Source of the DNA: Bacillus methanolicus
GTDB taxonomy: Bacteria > Bacillota > Bacilli > Bacillales > Cytobacillaceae
DNA: 64,000 nucleotides
NCBI RefSeq assembly: GCF_028888695.1
Contig: NZ_PNFF01000001.1
Coordinates: 753,501-817,500 of the forward strand
Direction: 5' to 3'
Each line of letters starts with the position of its first letter. The stretch's first letter is position 1. The notes below the pieces were generated by a model. The model did not search any database, had not been told where the DNA came from, and saw only the letters and a program-made list of their open reading frames with translations. A program made the translations under genes and the position numbers. Of this stretch, positions 27,622-38,919 are shown in pieces.

Positions 27622-28398
27622 ATGTTTAATAAAATAAAGCTTTGGAAGAACCAGAATTTCTCTTCCAATCTCCGAGATCGAATTAAAAACATTAAAGAAC
27701 AACAAGTTCCTTCACATATTGCCATTATTATGGACGGGAACGGCCGCTGGGCAAAGAAGAGAGCATTGCCGAGAGTAGCAGGCCATCATGAGGGTATGAA
27801 GGTCGTTCGTAAAATAACGATGCTGGCAAATGAACTTGGAATAAAAATATTGACTTTGTACGCATTTTCCACGGAAAACTGGAAGCGCCCGAAGAACGAA
27901 GTAGATTATCTAATGAAGCTTCCCGAAGAGTTTCTAGGCACCTTTTTGCCGGAGCTTGTGAAAGAAAATGTAAAGGTGAAAATGATAGGCTATAAGCACA
28001 ATCTTCCGGAACATACGGTAAGAGCAATTGAAAAAGCAACCGATGAAACAAAGGAAAACAACGGCCTTATTCTAAATTTTGCTCTCAATTATGGAAGCAG
28101 GGCTGAAATTATTGAAGCTGTAAAGCACGTCTTAAAAGATTGCCGAAGTGGCATAATGAATGAAAACGACTTGAATGAGGATGTATTTTCCAATTATTTA
28201 ATGACTTCAGGTCTTGAGGACCCCGATCTCTTAATTAGAACCAGCGGGGAAATTCGGCTGAGCAATTTTATGCTATGGCAGCTTGCGTATACAGAATTTT
28301 GGTTTACCGATGTTTTGTGGCCGGATTTTTCCGAGGAACATTTAATCGAAGCAATAGAAGATTTCCAAAACCGCCAAAGACGGTTTGGGGGAGTTTGA
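27622..28398 (+). CDS. uppS: Undecaprenyl diphosphate synthase (isoprenyl transferase)
   Basis: UppS makes the C55 lipid carrier used for peptidoglycan and teichoic acids. The 258-residue protein has the cis-prenyltransferase signature IAIIMDGNGRWAKKR with catalytic Asp38, then YAFSTENWKRP and PDLLIRTSGEIRLSNFMLWQ. TTTTTTGGAGGAG lies ahead of ATG 27622. cdsA follows after 74 bases. Confidence 0.97.
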   Translation: MFNKIKLWKNQNFSSNLRDRIKNIKEQQVPSHIAIIMDGNGRWAKKRALPRVAGHHEGMKVVRKITMLANELGIKILTLYAFSTENWKRPKNEVDYLMKLPEEFLGTFLPELVKENVKVKMIGYKHNLPEHTVRAIEKATDETKENNGLILNFALNYGSRAEIIEAVKHVLKDCRSGIMNENDLNEDVFSNYLMTSGLEDPDLLIRTSGEIRLSNFMLWQLAYTEFWFTDVLWPDFSEEHLIEAIEDFQNRQRRFGGV

Positions 28399-28472
28399 TC
28401 ATCCCCAAATTTGACATCGGGGCTTCCATATTCATGAATCTAGACGAAGAATACAAAGGTGTTGAATAATGG

Positions 28473-29261
28473 ATGAAGCAAAGAATCATAACAGCAATCG
28501 CAGCAGCGGCTGTTTTTTTGCCGATTGTTTTTTTCGGAAATATGCCATTTTTGGCCATGATATACTTATTGGCAACGATAAGCTTATATGAGCTGTTAAA
28601 AATGCGAAAACTGAAGCTTTTTTCAGTTCCAGGCATTATATCATTGGCTCTACTTTGGATATTTTTATTGCCAAATGAGTATTTAAATTTAATTGAGGAT
28701 CTTAACTATTCAAAGGTAGAAGTCGCGCTATTGGCTGTTTTGCTATTTTTAACTTATACCGTTGCGACAAAGAACAGGTTTTCATTTGACGATGTTGCCT
28801 TTTCAACAATGGCAATTATGTATATCGGGATCGGATTTTATTATTTTATTGAAACGCGCGAAGCGGGCTTGACTTATGTGTTTTATTCACTATTTATCGT
28901 TTGGGCGACCGATTCAGGTGCTTATTTTATCGGACGGGCTATTGGCAAAAACAAACTTTGGCCGGAAATCAGCCCTAACAAGACTGTGGAAGGATTTATT
29001 GGCGGCATTGTATGCGCCATCATCGTTGCGATTTTATTTGTATTCTTTACAGATATTGATGCATCACTTATACAATTAATGATCATCACTGTCTTTTTGT
29101 CGATTTTCGGTCAAATTGGCGATCTAGTCGAGTCAGCTTTAAAAAGGCATTATGATGTGAAAGATTCCGGTAACATTCTTCCCGGTCATGGCGGTATTTT
29201 AGACCGCTTTGACAGCCTGTTATTTGTTTGGCCTCTATTGCATTTCTTTCACTTGTTATAA
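28473..29261 (+). CDS. cdsA: Phosphatidate cytidylyltransferase
   Basis: CdsA makes CDP-diacylglycerol from phosphatidate and CTP at the membrane, the branch point of phospholipid synthesis. The 262-residue protein has about eight hydrophobic helices and the CDS signature SALKRHYDVKDSG... LPGHGGILDRFDSL near 221-249. AAAGGTG is about 12 nt upstream of the ATG, a somewhat long spacing. The stop is followed at once by a deleted copy of a repeat element. Confidence 0.96.
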   Translation: MKQRIITAIAAAAVFLPIVFFGNMPFLAMIYLLATISLYELLKMRKLKLFSVPGIISLALLWIFLLPNEYLNLIEDLNYSKVEVALLAVLLFLTYTVATKNRFSFDDVAFSTMAIMYIGIGFYYFIETREAGLTYVFYSLFIVWATDSGAYFIGRAIGKNKLWPEISPNKTVEGFIGGIVCAIIVAILFVFFTDIDASLIQLMIITVFLSIFGQIGDLVESALKRHYDVKDSGNILPGHGGILDRFDSLLFVWPLLHFFHLL

Positions 29262-29312
29262 GAAAAGTGCAAGCGCCTCGATTAGGCCCGACAGCTGCTT
29301 GCGCTGGACAGT
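29262..29312 (-). repeat. Internally deleted, inverted copy of the large intergenic repeat
   Basis: On the minus strand this stretch reads as TGTCCAGC followed by GCAAGCAGCTGTCGGG and AGGCGCTTGCACTTTTC. The latter matches the last about 43 bases of the element at 56351-56528, which ends in the same order. Both ends of the element seem present and its middle is missing, so it resembles a non-autonomous deletion derivative. Confidence 0.7.
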
Positions 29313-29372
29313 TATCAAAGTCCAAAAATAAAAATTTTGTTCTTGTTGTTGATTAGTAGGAGTTGAATGTAT

Positions 29373-30515
29373 TTGAAGTATATTAGTTTGTTAGGGGCAA
29401 CCGGTTCAATTGGTACTCAAACATTGGATATCATAAGGGAACACCCTGACCAATTTAAGCTTGCGGCGATGTCTGTCGGCAGAAATCTTGATCTCGCAAG
29501 AAAAATCATTCATGAATTTAAGCCCGAGCTAGTTTCAACCAGGGATAAATCCGGTTCAGATAGCTTGAGAGCCGAATTTCCCGGTATTACTTTTACATAT
29601 GGAGAAGAAGGTTTATCAGAAGCAGCTGTTTTTGAAAAAACAGACATTCTCGTAAATGCTGTATTAGGCAGCGTCGGTCTATATCCGACATTGCAAGCAA
29701 TTGAAGCGGGTAAAACAATAGCGATCGCAAATAAAGAGACGCTTGTTACCGCGGGCCATCTAGTAATGGAAGCAGCCCGTCGAAAAAAAGTTCCATTGCT
29801 TCCGGTCGACAGTGAGCATTCAGCCATATTCCAAGCCCTTCAAGGTGAAAAAGAAAAAAACATTGAAAAAATTATTTTAACGGCTTCTGGAGGAAGTTTT
29901 CGGGACAGAAGCCGGGACGAACTAGTCAATGTTACAGTAGAGGAAGCCCTTAACCACCCTAATTGGTCCATGGGAGCGAAAATTACGATTGATTCCGCCA
30001 CCATGATGAATAAAGGCCTTGAAGTGATTGAGGCTCACTGGCTTTTTTCAATGCCATATGATCGAATAGAAGTGCTTTTGCATAAAGAAAGTATTATTCA
30101 TTCGATGATTGAGTTCCATGACAGCAGTGTGATTGCCCAGCTCGGAACACCGGATATGAGGGTGCCGATTCAATATGCGTTAACTTACCCGGACAGACTG
30201 CCTCTTAAATCTGCAAGCAAGCTGAATCTTGCCGAAATTGGCAAGCTCCATTTTGCTGAGATGGACTTTAACCGTTTTCGCTGTTTACAATTTGCATATG
30301 AAGCCGGAAAAGCGGGGGGAACGATGCCGACAGTTCTAAATGCTGCAAACGAGGAAGCAGTGGCCGCATTTCTGAATGGGGAAATTTCTTTCCTGCAAAT
30401 TGAAGATTTAATTGAAAAAGCAATCAGCAAGCACGAAATCATTAAACATCCTGATCTTGAAACGATTCAAGTAATCGATAAAGAAACAAGAAACTTTGTT
30501 AAAGGTTTATACTGA
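29373..30515 (+). CDS. dxr: 1-deoxy-D-xylulose 5-phosphate reductoisomerase
   Basis: Dxr (IspC) makes 2-C-methyl-D-erythritol 4-phosphate, the committed step of the non-mevalonate isoprenoid pathway that feeds UppS. The NADPH motif [14 protein letters not shown], the metal and substrate motifs [11 protein letters not shown] and [11 protein letters not shown], and [24 protein letters not shown] are intact. TTG 29373 gives the family start MKYISLLG and is 10 nt from AGGAG. ATG 29367, two codons earlier, is 4 nt from it and is a real alternative. Confidence 0.96.
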   Translation: MKYISLLGATGSIGTQTLDIIREHPDQFKLAAMSVGRNLDLARKIIHEFKPELVSTRDKSGSDSLRAEFPGITFTYGEEGLSEAAVFEKTDILVNAVLGSVGLYPTLQAIEAGKTIAIANKETLVTAGHLVMEAARRKKVPLLPVDSEHSAIFQALQGEKEKNIEKIILTASGGSFRDRSRDELVNVTVEEALNHPNWSMGAKITIDSATMMNKGLEVIEAHWLFSMPYDRIEVLLHKESIIHSMIEFHDSSVIAQLGTPDMRVPIQYALTYPDRLPLKSASKLNLAEIGKLHFAEMDFNRFRCLQFAYEAGKAGGTMPTVLNAANEEAVAAFLNGEISFLQIEDLIEKAISKHEIIKHPDLETIQVIDKETRNFVKGLY

Positions 30516-30539
30516 TTATATTCACATAGAATGTAATAT

Positions 30540-30633
30540 AGAGTACAAACGGTTTTTGCTTCATACTTGGCATGAAGTAATATATTTGGTACTCTTTAGC
30601 CAAGAAATATGTTTCATGCTGAAAAACATGAAA
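30540..30633 (+). other. Folded leader region ahead of rasP
   Basis: AGAGTAC (30540-30546) and GTACTCT (30589-30595) enclose an inner stem CTTCAT/ATGAAG (30559-30577). A further stem TTTCATG/CATGAAA follows at 30612-30633. No T run or good promoter is seen. Possibly an mRNA leader structure; its role is unknown. Confidence 0.45.
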
Positions 30634-30665
30634 AAAATCTGACAGTCTAAAAGGTGGGTATACGT

Positions 30666-31925
30666 TTGAGTACAGTGATAGCCTTTATCGTCATATTTGG
30701 CGCCCTTGTTTTTTTCCATGAATTAGGACATTTCGTTTTTGCAAAAAAAGCGGGTATTTTATGCCGGGAGTTTGCGATCGGTTTTGGCCCGAAAGTATTT
30801 TCCTATAAAAAAGGGGAAACAACCTATACGATACGCCTTCTGCCAATAGGCGGATTTGTCCGGATGGCAGGAGAAGACCCTGAGATGGTGGAAATTAAGC
30901 CCGGCTACAGAATTGGATTGCTCTTTGACAAAGCCGGAAAAGTAAACACGATTATTTTAAATAATAAAGATGAATATCCTGATGCAAGGATTGTTGAAGT
31001 TGAGCATGCAGACATTGAACACGAACTTATCATAAAAGGATATGCGGATGATGAAGAGGACGTTCTCCGTACGTTTGCCGTCAATCCAGAGGCAACAGTG
31101 GTGGAAAACGGCTCTGAAACTCAAATTGCGCCATATAACCGCCAGTTCGCTTCTAAGACACTTGGCCAAAGAACAATGGCCATTTTTGCAGGACCAATGA
31201 TGAACTTTATCCTTGCATTTGTGGTCTTTGTTATTATTGCACTTTTTCAGGGAGTGCCATCTATGGAACCTGAACTCGGGAAATTGACTCCGGATGGTGC
31301 TGCTTATGAGGCAGGTTTAAAAGAAGGAGATAAGGTTGTAAGCATTGATGGTTCAGAAATTTCAACCTGGACAGATGTGGTTGAAATCATTCGCAAAAAT
31401 CCCGGCGAAGAACTTCAATTTACCATTGAACGAAATGGCGATACACTTGAAATACCGGTAACTCCGGAAGTGCAAGAAGCTGAAGGGAAAAAAATCGGTT
31501 TAATAGGGGTTTACAGTCCTGTTGAAAAATCACCGTTAAAAGCACTCACTTACGGAGCAAGTGAAACGTATTTCTGGACGAAAGAGATTTTCTTTATGCT
31601 TGGCAAGCTAGTGACAGGGCAGTTTTCGATTGATTCTCTTTCAGGACCTGTTGGCATTTACGTTTCAACCGATACAGTTGCAAAATCAGGAATTTATTAT
31701 TTAATGAAATGGGCAGCAATTTTAAGCATAAACCTCGGGATCATGAATTTGCTTCCAATACCGGCCTTAGACGGTGGTAGACTAATGTTTTTTGCTGTTG
31801 AAGCGGTCAGGGGAAAACCGATTGACCGTCATAAAGAGGGAATGGTTCATTTTATCGGTTTTGCACTGCTTATGCTATTAATGCTCGTAGTAACATGGAA
31901 TGATATTCAACGCTTTTTTCTATAA
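30666..31925 (+). CDS. rasP: Intramembrane metalloprotease RasP (site-2 protease)
   Basis: RasP cleaves anti-sigma factors such as RsiW, and FtsL and signal peptide remnants, within the membrane. The zinc site HELGH is at residues 18-22 in the first membrane helix. A PDZ domain lies near 190-275 (LGKLTPDGAAYEAGLKEGDKV) and the second active-site motif is NLLPIPALDGGRL. TTG 30666 is chosen because AAAGGTGGGT lies 7 nt upstream; the GTG at 30654 is inside that site. Confidence 0.96.
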   Translation: MSTVIAFIVIFGALVFFHELGHFVFAKKAGILCREFAIGFGPKVFSYKKGETTYTIRLLPIGGFVRMAGEDPEMVEIKPGYRIGLLFDKAGKVNTIILNNKDEYPDARIVEVEHADIEHELIIKGYADDEEDVLRTFAVNPEATVVENGSETQIAPYNRQFASKTLGQRTMAIFAGPMMNFILAFVVFVIIALFQGVPSMEPELGKLTPDGAAYEAGLKEGDKVVSIDGSEISTWTDVVEIIRKNPGEELQFTIERNGDTLEIPVTPEVQEAEGKKIGLIGVYSPVEKSPLKALTYGASETYFWTKEIFFMLGKLVTGQFSIDSLSGPVGIYVSTDTVAKSGIYYLMKWAAILSINLGIMNLLPIPALDGGRLMFFAVEAVRGKPIDRHKEGMVHFIGFALLMLLMLVVTWNDIQRFFL

Positions 31926-31939
31926 TGAATAGTTAGCCT

Positions 31940-31971
31940 AATGCCTCCGGCGTGTTTGACCGGAGGCGCAT
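31940..31971 (+). other. Strong hairpin between rasP and proS
   Basis: GCCTCCGG and CCGGAGGC form a perfect 8-base stem, extended by AATG/CATT with a small bulge. No T run follows, so it may stabilise or process the mRNA rather than terminate it. Confidence 0.5.
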
Positions 31972-31999
31972 TCGGATTTAAGTAAATGGGGTGTATGAT

Positions 32000-33703
32000 A
32001 TGAAACAGAGTATGACGCTAATTCCGACACTAAGAGAAGTACCTGCAGATGCAGAAATAAAAAGCCACCAGCTATTATTAAGAGCCGGTTTTATACGGCA
32101 AAATGCCAGCGGTGTTTACAGCTATATGCCATTAGGGCGAAAAGTACTGCAAAAAATTGAGGAAATTATCCGTGAAGAAATGAATAATGCCGGAGCCGTC
32201 GAACTGCTTATGCCGGCACTGCAGCAGGCGGAGCTCTGGCAGGAATCAGGTCGTTGGTATACATACGGGCCGGAATTGATGCGGCTAAAAGATCGCCATG
32301 AAAGAGAATTTGCTCTTGGTGCAACGCATGAAGAAGTGATTACAAGCTTGGTTCGTGATGAAGTTAAATCATATAAACGGCTACCACTCACTTTATATCA
32401 GATTCAAACTAAATTTCGTGATGAAAAGCGTCCGCGTTTCGGGCTTTTGCGCGGTCGAGAGTTTATTATGAAGGATGCATATTCATTCCATTCATCAAAA
32501 GAAAGCCTTGACGAAGTATACGAAAAAATCTTTCAAGCTTACTCGAATATTTTTAGAAGGTGCGGACTCGATTTTCGTGCTGTTATTGCTGATTCAGGAG
32601 CAATGGGCGGAAAAGATACGCATGAATTTATGGTGTTATCAGATGTCGGAGAAGATACGATTGCTTACTCAGATGCATCGGACTATGCAGCGAACATTGA
32701 AATGGCACCTGTCGTTGTCAAATATGAAAAAGACGATGAGCCTGAAAAAGAACTGGAAAAAGTAAAAACAGAAAATCAAAAAACGATTGAAGAAGTATCA
32801 GCTTATTTAAATGTAGATGAGAAGAAGTGCATAAAATCATTACTTTTCAAAGTGGATGATTCATATGTGCTCGTTCTTGTTCGCGGTGACCACGAAGTTA
32901 ATGATATTAAACTGAAAAATCTGTTTGAAGCAAATACGGTAGAGCTGGCTGATGCTGAAGAAACAAAGAAGATTCTTGGTGTAAGCGTAGGCTCCATCGG
33001 CCCGATTCATGTAAACAATGTTGAAATTGTTGCAGATTTTGCGGTTGAAGCGATCACAAACGGAGTATGCGGTGCTAATGAAGAACATTTCCATTACATA
33101 AATGTGAATCCCGGCCGTGATTTTAAAGTCAGCCGGTATGCAGACCTTCGGTTTATTCAGGAAGGAGATCCTTCACCTGATGGGCAAGGGAAGATTTTGT
33201 TTGCGAAAGGAATCGAAGTTGGACACGTCTTTAAGCTCGGAACCCGTTACAGTGAAGCAATGAATGCCGTATATTTAGATGAAAACGGCAAATCACAGCC
33301 AATGATCATGGGCTGCTACGGAATCGGAGTTTCCCGGACGTTGGCTGCTGTCGCTGAACAGTTCAACGATGAAAATGGGCTTGTCTGGCCTGCAAATATT
33401 GCACCGTTTCAAGTACATGTCATTGCCGTTAATATGAAAGATGAAGCACAAGCTTCATTAGCCGAAGAAATTTACACAGAATTGCAAAAAAACCGCTTTG
33501 AAGTTTTGCTGGATGACCGTCAGGAAAGACCGGGCGTGAAATTTGCCGATTCTGATCTCATTGGCATTCCTGTCATAGTTACAGTCGGAAAGAAAGCTGC
33601 TGACGGCATTGTCGAAGTAAAAGTGCGCAAAACAGGCGAAATGCAAGAGATTCATAAAAATGACCTTTTGCCGGCGCTTACTGACATTCTGAAAAATTTA
33701 TAA
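32000..33703 (+). CDS. proS: Prolyl-tRNA synthetase (bacterial type)
   Basis: ProS charges tRNA-Pro. The 567-residue enzyme shows class II motifs ([58 protein letters not shown]), a YbaK-like editing insertion (about 235-390) and the anticodon-binding domain. ATG 32000 has ATGGGGTG 7 nt upstream; GTG 31991 is rejected. A terminator follows. Confidence 0.97.
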   Translation: MKQSMTLIPTLREVPADAEIKSHQLLLRAGFIRQNASGVYSYMPLGRKVLQKIEEIIREEMNNAGAVELLMPALQQAELWQESGRWYTYGPELMRLKDRHEREFALGATHEEVITSLVRDEVKSYKRLPLTLYQIQTKFRDEKRPRFGLLRGREFIMKDAYSFHSSKESLDEVYEKIFQAYSNIFRRCGLDFRAVIADSGAMGGKDTHEFMVLSDVGEDTIAYSDASDYAANIEMAPVVVKYEKDDEPEKELEKVKTENQKTIEEVSAYLNVDEKKCIKSLLFKVDDSYVLVLVRGDHEVNDIKLKNLFEANTVELADAEETKKILGVSVGSIGPIHVNNVEIVADFAVEAITNGVCGANEEHFHYINVNPGRDFKVSRYADLRFIQEGDPSPDGQGKILFAKGIEVGHVFKLGTRYSEAMNAVYLDENGKSQPMIMGCYGIGVSRTLAAVAEQFNDENGLVWPANIAPFQVHVIAVNMKDEAQASLAEEIYTELQKNRFEVLLDDRQERPGVKFADSDLIGIPVIVTVGKKAADGIVEVKVRKTGEMQEIHKNDLLPALTDILKNL

Positions 33704-33715
33704 TCAGATTCGATT

Positions 33716-33748
33716 CGGGTTCCGTCATATGGGCGGAACCCGTTTTTT
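33716..33748 (+). terminator. Intrinsic terminator after proS
   Basis: CGGGTTCCG and CGGAACCCG form a perfect 9-base stem followed by TTTTTT. Confidence 0.92.
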
Positions 33749-33774
33749 ACCTGGATGGTTTAAAACGCGAAGCA

Positions 33775-33803
33775 CTGTTGGAAGTTTTTCTTTATGTTAT
33801 AAT
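33775..33803 (+). promoter_or_regulatory. Extended -10 promoter of polC
   Basis: TGTTATAAT gives a consensus -10 (33798-33803) with the TGn extension. The -35 region (CTGTTG at 33775) is poor. It follows the proS terminator and lies about 53 bases ahead of the polC start. Confidence 0.6.
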
Positions 33804-33855
33804 TACCTATGTTCATATTGGTAAAAGGATCATTTTTATAGAAGGAGAGAGAAAG

Positions 33856-36800
33856 ATGAGCGATATAGCCTCCGGCAAGAAAGAGCGATTCCAACTCTTG
33901 CTCCAGCAGCTGCAGTTGACTGAAGATGCGATCGTAAAGTATTTTCACAACGCGGAAATCGAAAAAGTCTTGATTGAAAAGAAAGCCAGAAAATGGCATT
34001 TTTATTTTCTATTTGATCATATAATCCCTTCTAGTATTTATAACCGTTTTACTACTCGACTGGAAAAAACGTTCTCACATATAGCCAATATCTCATTTTC
34101 CATAAAAGTTTCCAATCAAGAAATTACAGACGAGCTCATCACTGATTATTGGAAATGCTGTATTCAAGAAATTGACGGGATATCGCCGCCGCTTTTAAAA
34201 TTACTAAATGAACAAATTCCAAAGGTTCGAGGAAATAAAATAATTATACAAGCGAGAAATGAAGCGGAAGGGCTTGCGTTAAAAAAGAAATATGCCGAAA
34301 TGATCACGAACATTTATCAAACATTCGGATTTCCCCCTTTAACAATCGATATCGAAATTTCGAACGAATCGAATGAAGAATATAAAGAGTTTCTGCTTGC
34401 AAAAGAAAAAGAAGATCAGGAAAGAGGGCTTCAAGCTCTTGCTGAATTGCAGAAGAAGGAAGCCGAAAAAGAACAGGGGATTGAATCTGAAAATGGTCCT
34501 CTCATGATCGGGCTGACAATTAAAGACGATTCCGATTTTAGAAAACTTGAAGAAATCGTTGAAGAAGAACGAAGAGTTGCGATTGAAGGGTATGTTTTCG
34601 ATGTTGAAACGAAAGAGCTAAAAAGCGGAAGGACTCTATTAACCTTCAAGATTACGGATTATACAAGCTCGATCCTTGTCAAAATGTTTTCCAGAGATAA
34701 AGAAGATGCAGAAAAGTTTCAGCGCGTGAAAAAGGGAATGTGGCTGAAAGTCAGGGGCAGCATTCAAAACGATACATTTGTCCGGGATCTTGTCATGATC
34801 GGAAACGACATAAACGAAATAAAACCGATTGAAAGAAAAGATACCGCGCCTGAAGGAGAAAAACGAGTCGAACTTCACCTTCATACACCTATGAGCCAAA
34901 TGGATGCCGTAACATCTGTAAGCACGCTTGTGGCCCAAGCGAAAAAATGGGGGCATAAAGCAATTGCCATTACCGACCATGCAGTTGTTCAATCTTTCCC
35001 TGAGGCATTTGGGGCCGGAAAAAAGAATGATATTAAAATCCTGTATGGTCTTGAAGCTAATTTAGTGGATGACGGAGTTCCAATTGCCTATAATAGTGCG
35101 CACCGGTTACTCTCGGAAGATACTTTTATCGTATTTGACGTCGAGACAACGGGATTATCCGCAGTCTATGACACGATTATCGAACTTGCTGCGGTTAAAA
35201 TTCAAAATGGAGAAATTGTCGACCGCTTTGAGTCGTTTGCCAACCCGCACCATCCGCTTTCGGCAACTACGATCGAATTGACAGGAATAACGGATGATAT
35301 GGTTAAAAATGCACCCGAAGTGGAAGACGTTTTGAGAAGATTCCATTCCTGGGCAGGCGACGGGGTGTTAGTAGCTCACAACGCTTCTTTTGATATTGGA
35401 TTTTTAAATGTCGGCTATAAAAACATCGGCATCGGAAAGGTTGCCAATCCGGTAATAGATACACTAGAATTAGCCAGGTTTCTGTATCCTGAATTAAAAA
35501 ACCACCGGTTAAATACACTGGCTAAAAAATTCGACGTCGAGCTCACTCAGCATCACCGGGCTATTTATGACGCGGAAGCTACCGGTTATCTTTTAATTAA
35601 AATGCTAAAAGATGCCAATGAAAAAGGCATTAAATATCACGACCAATTAAATGATAAAATGGGCCAAGGAAATGCGTATCAGCGTGCTCGTCCGTTCCAT
35701 TGCACTCTTCTTGCGCAAAATGAAACTGGTTTGAAAAACTTGTTTAAACTTGTATCGATTTCCCACATTGATTATTTCTATCGGGTTCCACGAATTCCGA
35801 GATCCCAGCTCCAATTGCACAGGGAAGGAATTTTAGTCGGATCCGGCTGCGACAAAGGGGAAGTTTTTGAAGGTATGATGCAAAAAGCGCCGGAAGAGGT
35901 AGAGGAGATTGCTCAATTTTATGACTACTTGGAAGTACACCCGAAAGAGGTGTATGCCCCACTTATTGAAATGGAGCTTGTACGTGATGAAAAAGCGTTG
36001 GAAGAGATTATCGGCAATATTGTAAAGTTAGGGGAAAAGCTAAACAAACCGGTTGTCGCTACCGGTAATGTCCATTACTTAAACCCGCATGATAAAATCT
36101 ACCGAAAAATTCTCGTAAGTTCTCAAGGGGGTGCCAATCCGTTAAACCGCCACCAACTGCCTGACGTTTACTTCCGCACGACAAATGAAATGCTTGATGC
36201 CTTTTCATTCCTCGGTGAAGAAAAAGCAAAAGAAATTGTCGTTACGAATACGAATAAGATTGCTGATATGATCGAAACGATTAAGCCGATCAAAGACGAT
36301 CTTTATACACCAAAAATTGAAGGTGCGGATGAAGAGATACGGAAAATGAGTTACGAGATGGCCAAGAAAATTTATGGCGATCCGCTTCCTGAAATTGTTG
36401 AAGCACGGCTTGAAAAAGAGTTAAAAAGCATTATCGGCCACGGGTTTGCCGTGATTTACTTGATTTCTCATAAACTCGTAAAAAAATCGTTAGATGACGG
36501 TTACCTAGTCGGTTCCCGCGGTTCAGTAGGATCGTCGTTCGTAGCAACAATGACGGAAATTACGGAAGTAAATCCTCTGCCGCCTCATTATGTATGCCCG
36601 GAATGCAAACATTCCGAATTCTTTAATGACGGTTCGGTAGGATCAGGATTTGATTTGCCTGATAAAGATTGTCCAAAATGCGGCGCCAAATATAAAAAAG
36701 ACGGCCATGATATCCCATTTGAAACGTTCCTTGGTTTCAAAGGGGACAAAGTGCCTGATATCGACTTGAATTTTTCAGGCGAATACCAGCCAAGAGCCCA

Positions 36801-38175
36801 TAACTATACAAAGGTTCTATTTGGTGAAGATAATGTGTACCGCGCCGGAACGATCGGTACGGTTGCAGATAAAACGGCATACGGTTATGTAAAAGCCTAT
36901 CAGCAGGATCACAATCTTGAACTTCGCGGAGCGGAAATCGATCGTTTGGCATCCGGACTGACAGGTGTAAAAAGGACGACGGGCCAGCACCCCGGTGGAA
37001 TTATCGTTGTTCCGGATTATATGGATATTTATGATTTTTCGCCGATCCAGTATCCGGCAGATGATCAATCGTCCGAATGGCGGACAACCCATTTTGACTT
37101 CCATTCAATTCATGATAATCTATTGAAACTCGATATTCTCGGACACGATGACCCGACTGTCATCCGTATGCTTCAAGACTTAAGCGGAATCGATCCGAAG
37201 ACAATTCCTACTGATGATCCTGAAGTGATGAAAATTTTCAGCGGAACAGAAACACTTGGAGTGACAGAAGAGCAAATCATGTGTAAAACGGGAACGCTAG
37301 GAATACCTGAATTCGGAACGAGATTTGTCCGTCAAATGCTCGAAGAAACGAAGCCGACGACATTCTCTGAACTTGTTCAGATTTCCGGATTATCACACGG
37401 TACGGATGTATGGCTCGGCAATGCCCAGGAACTCATTCAAAATAATATTTGTACATTGAGCGAAGTGATCGGGTGCCGCGATGATATTATGGTCTACCTC
37501 ATTTATCAGGGGCTGGAACCGGCTTTTGCATTCAAAATTATGGAATCCGTCCGAAAAGGGAAGGGCTTAACGGAAGAGATGGAAGCGGAAATGCGCAAGA
37601 ACAATGTACCTGAATGGTATATCGATTCTTGCAAAAAAATCAAATACATGTTCCCGAAAGCCCATGCTGCTGCCTATGTATTAATGGCAGTGCGAATTGC
37701 ATATTTTAAAGTTCATCATCCTCTTTTATATTATGCTGCATATTTTACTGTTCGTGCTGAAGACTTTGATCTTGAAGCGATGACACGCGGTTCACAAGCG
37801 ATTCGTGCCCGAATTGAAGAAATTAATGCAAAAGGGCTTGATGCTTCTCCTAAGGAGAAGAACCTTTTAACAGTGCTTGAATTGGCGCTTGAAATGTGCG
37901 AAAGGGGCTTTTCTTTCGGGAAAGTGGATCTTTACAAGTCGAGTGCAACTGAATTTATTATAGAGGGAAATTCCCTTATTCCGCCATTCAATTCCATTCC
38001 GGGACTCGGGACAAATGCCGCATTAAATATTGTGAAGGCAAGAAGCGAAGGAGAATTTTTGTCAAAAGAAGACCTTCAGCAGCGAGGGAAAGTCTCAAAA
38101 ACAATCTTAGAATTTTTGGAAAACCATGGATGCCTTGATGCACTTCCTGAGCAAAACCAATTGTCATTGTTCTAA
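33856..38175 (+). CDS. polC: DNA polymerase III alpha subunit, PolC type
   Basis: PolC is the main replicative polymerase of low-GC Gram-positives, with built-in proofreading. The 1439-residue protein shows an N-terminal domain and OB fold, the PHP motif [14 protein letters not shown], the DEDD exonuclease [21 protein letters not shown] inserted in PHP, a zinc site (CPECKH... CPKCGAKY), the palm motif PDIDLNFSG and a C-terminal clamp-binding QLSLF. ATG 33856 has GAAGGAGAG about 8 nt upstream; upstream in-frame codons overlap the promoter and are rejected. Confidence 0.98.
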   Translation: MSDIASGKKERFQLLLQQLQLTEDAIVKYFHNAEIEKVLIEKKARKWHFYFLFDHIIPSSIYNRFTTRLEKTFSHIANISFSIKVSNQEITDELITDYWKCCIQEIDGISPPLLKLLNEQIPKVRGNKIIIQARNEAEGLALKKKYAEMITNIYQTFGFPPLTIDIEISNESNEEYKEFLLAKEKEDQERGLQALAELQKKEAEKEQGIESENGPLMIGLTIKDDSDFRKLEEIVEEERRVAIEGYVFDVETKELKSGRTLLTFKITDYTSSILVKMFSRDKEDAEKFQRVKKGMWLKVRGSIQNDTFVRDLVMIGNDINEIKPIERKDTAPEGEKRVELHLHTPMSQMDAVTSVSTLVAQAKKWGHKAIAITDHAVVQSFPEAFGAGKKNDIKILYGLEANLVDDGVPIAYNSAHRLLSEDTFIVFDVETTGLSAVYDTIIELAAVKIQNGEIVDRFESFANPHHPLSATTIELTGITDDMVKNAPEVEDVLRRFHSWAGDGVLVAHNASFDIGFLNVGYKNIGIGKVANPVIDTLELARFLYPELKNHRLNTLAKKFDVELTQHHRAIYDAEATGYLLIKMLKDANEKGIKYHDQLNDKMGQGNAYQRARPFHCTLLAQNETGLKNLFKLVSISHIDYFYRVPRIPRSQLQLHREGILVGSGCDKGEVFEGMMQKAPEEVEEIAQFYDYLEVHPKEVYAPLIEMELVRDEKALEEIIGNIVKLGEKLNKPVVATGNVHYLNPHDKIYRKILVSSQGGANPLNRHQLPDVYFRTTNEMLDAFSFLGEEKAKEIVVTNTNKIADMIETIKPIKDDLYTPKIEGADEEIRKMSYEMAKKIYGDPLPEIVEARLEKELKSIIGHGFAVIYLISHKLVKKSLDDGYLVGSRGSVGSSFVATMTEITEVNPLPPHYVCPECKHSEFFNDGSVGSGFDLPDKDCPKCGAKYKKDGHDIPFETFLGFKGDKVPDIDLNFSGEYQPRAHNYTKVLFGEDNVYRAGTIGTVADKTAYGYVKAYQQDHNLELRGAEIDRLASGLTGVKRTTGQHPGGIIVVPDYMDIYDFSPIQYPADDQSSEWRTTHFDFHSIHDNLLKLDILGHDDPTVIRMLQDLSGIDPKTIPTDDPEVMKIFSGTETLGVTEEQIMCKTGTLGIPEFGTRFVRQMLEETKPTTFSELVQISGLSHGTDVWLGNAQELIQNNICTLSEVIGCRDDIMVYLIYQGLEPAFAFKIMESVRKGKGLTEEMEAEMRKNNVPEWYIDSCKKIKYMFPKAHAAAYVLMAVRIAYFKVHHPLLYYAAYFTVRAEDFDLEAMTRGSQAIRARIEEINAKGLDASPKEKNLLTVLELALEMCERGFSFGKVDLYKSSATEFIIEGNSLIPPFNSIPGLGTNAALNIVKARSEGEFLSKEDLQQRGKVSKTILEFLENHGCLDALPEQNQLSLF

Positions 38176-38211
38176 AAACTTTTGCAAACCTTTCTTTAAC
38201 AGCGATTCCAT

Positions 38212-38240
38212 TTGCAATAAATATCCGTTTATGATATAGT
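38212..38240 (+). promoter_or_regulatory. SigA-type promoter of the rimP-nusA-infB operon
   Basis: TTGCAA (38212-38217) and TATAGT (38235-38240) with TGA just before the -10 are spaced by 17 bases. The leader to rimP would be about 145 bases. Confidence 0.6.
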
Positions 38241-38276
38241 TTTATTTGGAAATACTAAGAATAAACTCTAGCTGAT

Positions 38277-38298
38277 AAGAGTGGGGCGACCCACTCTT
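38277..38298 (+). terminator. GNRA-capped hairpin in the rimP leader, possible attenuator
   Basis: AAGAGTGGG and CCCACTCTT form a perfect 9-base stem closed by GCGA, followed by TCGTGTTTGTTT, which is only a weak T run. It lies about 30 bases downstream of the predicted start of transcription, so it may terminate polC readthrough or attenuate the nusA operon. Confidence 0.55.
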
Positions 38299-38391
38299 TC
38301 GTGTTTGTTTACACTAATTATCTTAATCGGGACTTTTTCCGGTTTTTTTTTCCTGCAGGTAAGAGATTGTTTGCTAAGGAGGGATATGATT

Positions 38392-38862
38392 TTGAGCAAG
38401 GTATCGGAAATAGTTGAAGAATTAGTAACGCCAATCCTTGATGAAAACGGTTTAGAGTTAGTTGACATCGAATACGTAAAAGAGGGAAAAGACTGGTTTC
38501 TCCGTGTATTTATCGATAAGGATACCGGAGTAGATATTGAGGAATGCGGGATTGTGAGTGAAAAGTTAAGTGAAAAGCTTGATGCAATTGATCCCATCCC
38601 CCATAACTACTTTCTTGAAGTTTCTTCACCAGGAGCGGAACGCCCTTTAAAGAAAGAGAAAGACTTTGAAAAAGCGGTCGGCAAAAATATTTACATTAAA
38701 ACATATGAGCCTATTGATGGAGAAAAGACGTTCGAAGGCATCTTAACTCATTTTGACAGAGAAACAGTTAAAATAGAGATTAAAATAAAAACAAGAAAAA
38801 AACTGATTGAAATACCGTTCAGTAAAATTGCCAGCGCCCGTTTGGCTGTCAGTTTTTCATAA
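38392..38862 (+). CDS. rimP: Ribosome maturation factor RimP
   Basis: RimP assists 30S subunit assembly. The 156-residue product matches B. subtilis YlxS closely ([50 protein letters not shown]). TTG 38392 gives the family start [11 protein letters not shown] and lies 9 nt after AAGGAGG; ATG 38386 is only 3 nt from it. Longer upstream frames would run through the leader hairpin. Confidence 0.95.
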   Translation: MSKVSEIVEELVTPILDENGLELVDIEYVKEGKDWFLRVFIDKDTGVDIEECGIVSEKLSEKLDAIDPIPHNYFLEVSSPGAERPLKKEKDFEKAVGKNIYIKTYEPIDGEKTFEGILTHFDRETVKIEIKIKTRKKLIEIPFSKIASARLAVSFS

Positions 38863-38919
38863 ATGATTGCTTTGCTACATAAAAAAAGAGTTTTTAGAGA
38901 TTAAAGGGGGAACGATCTC

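Noticed and set aside
33778-33855. A longer N-terminus for PolC.
   Set aside because: The extra 26 codons cover the promoter -10 region. The ATG at 33856 has a good ribosome site and gives the expected family length.
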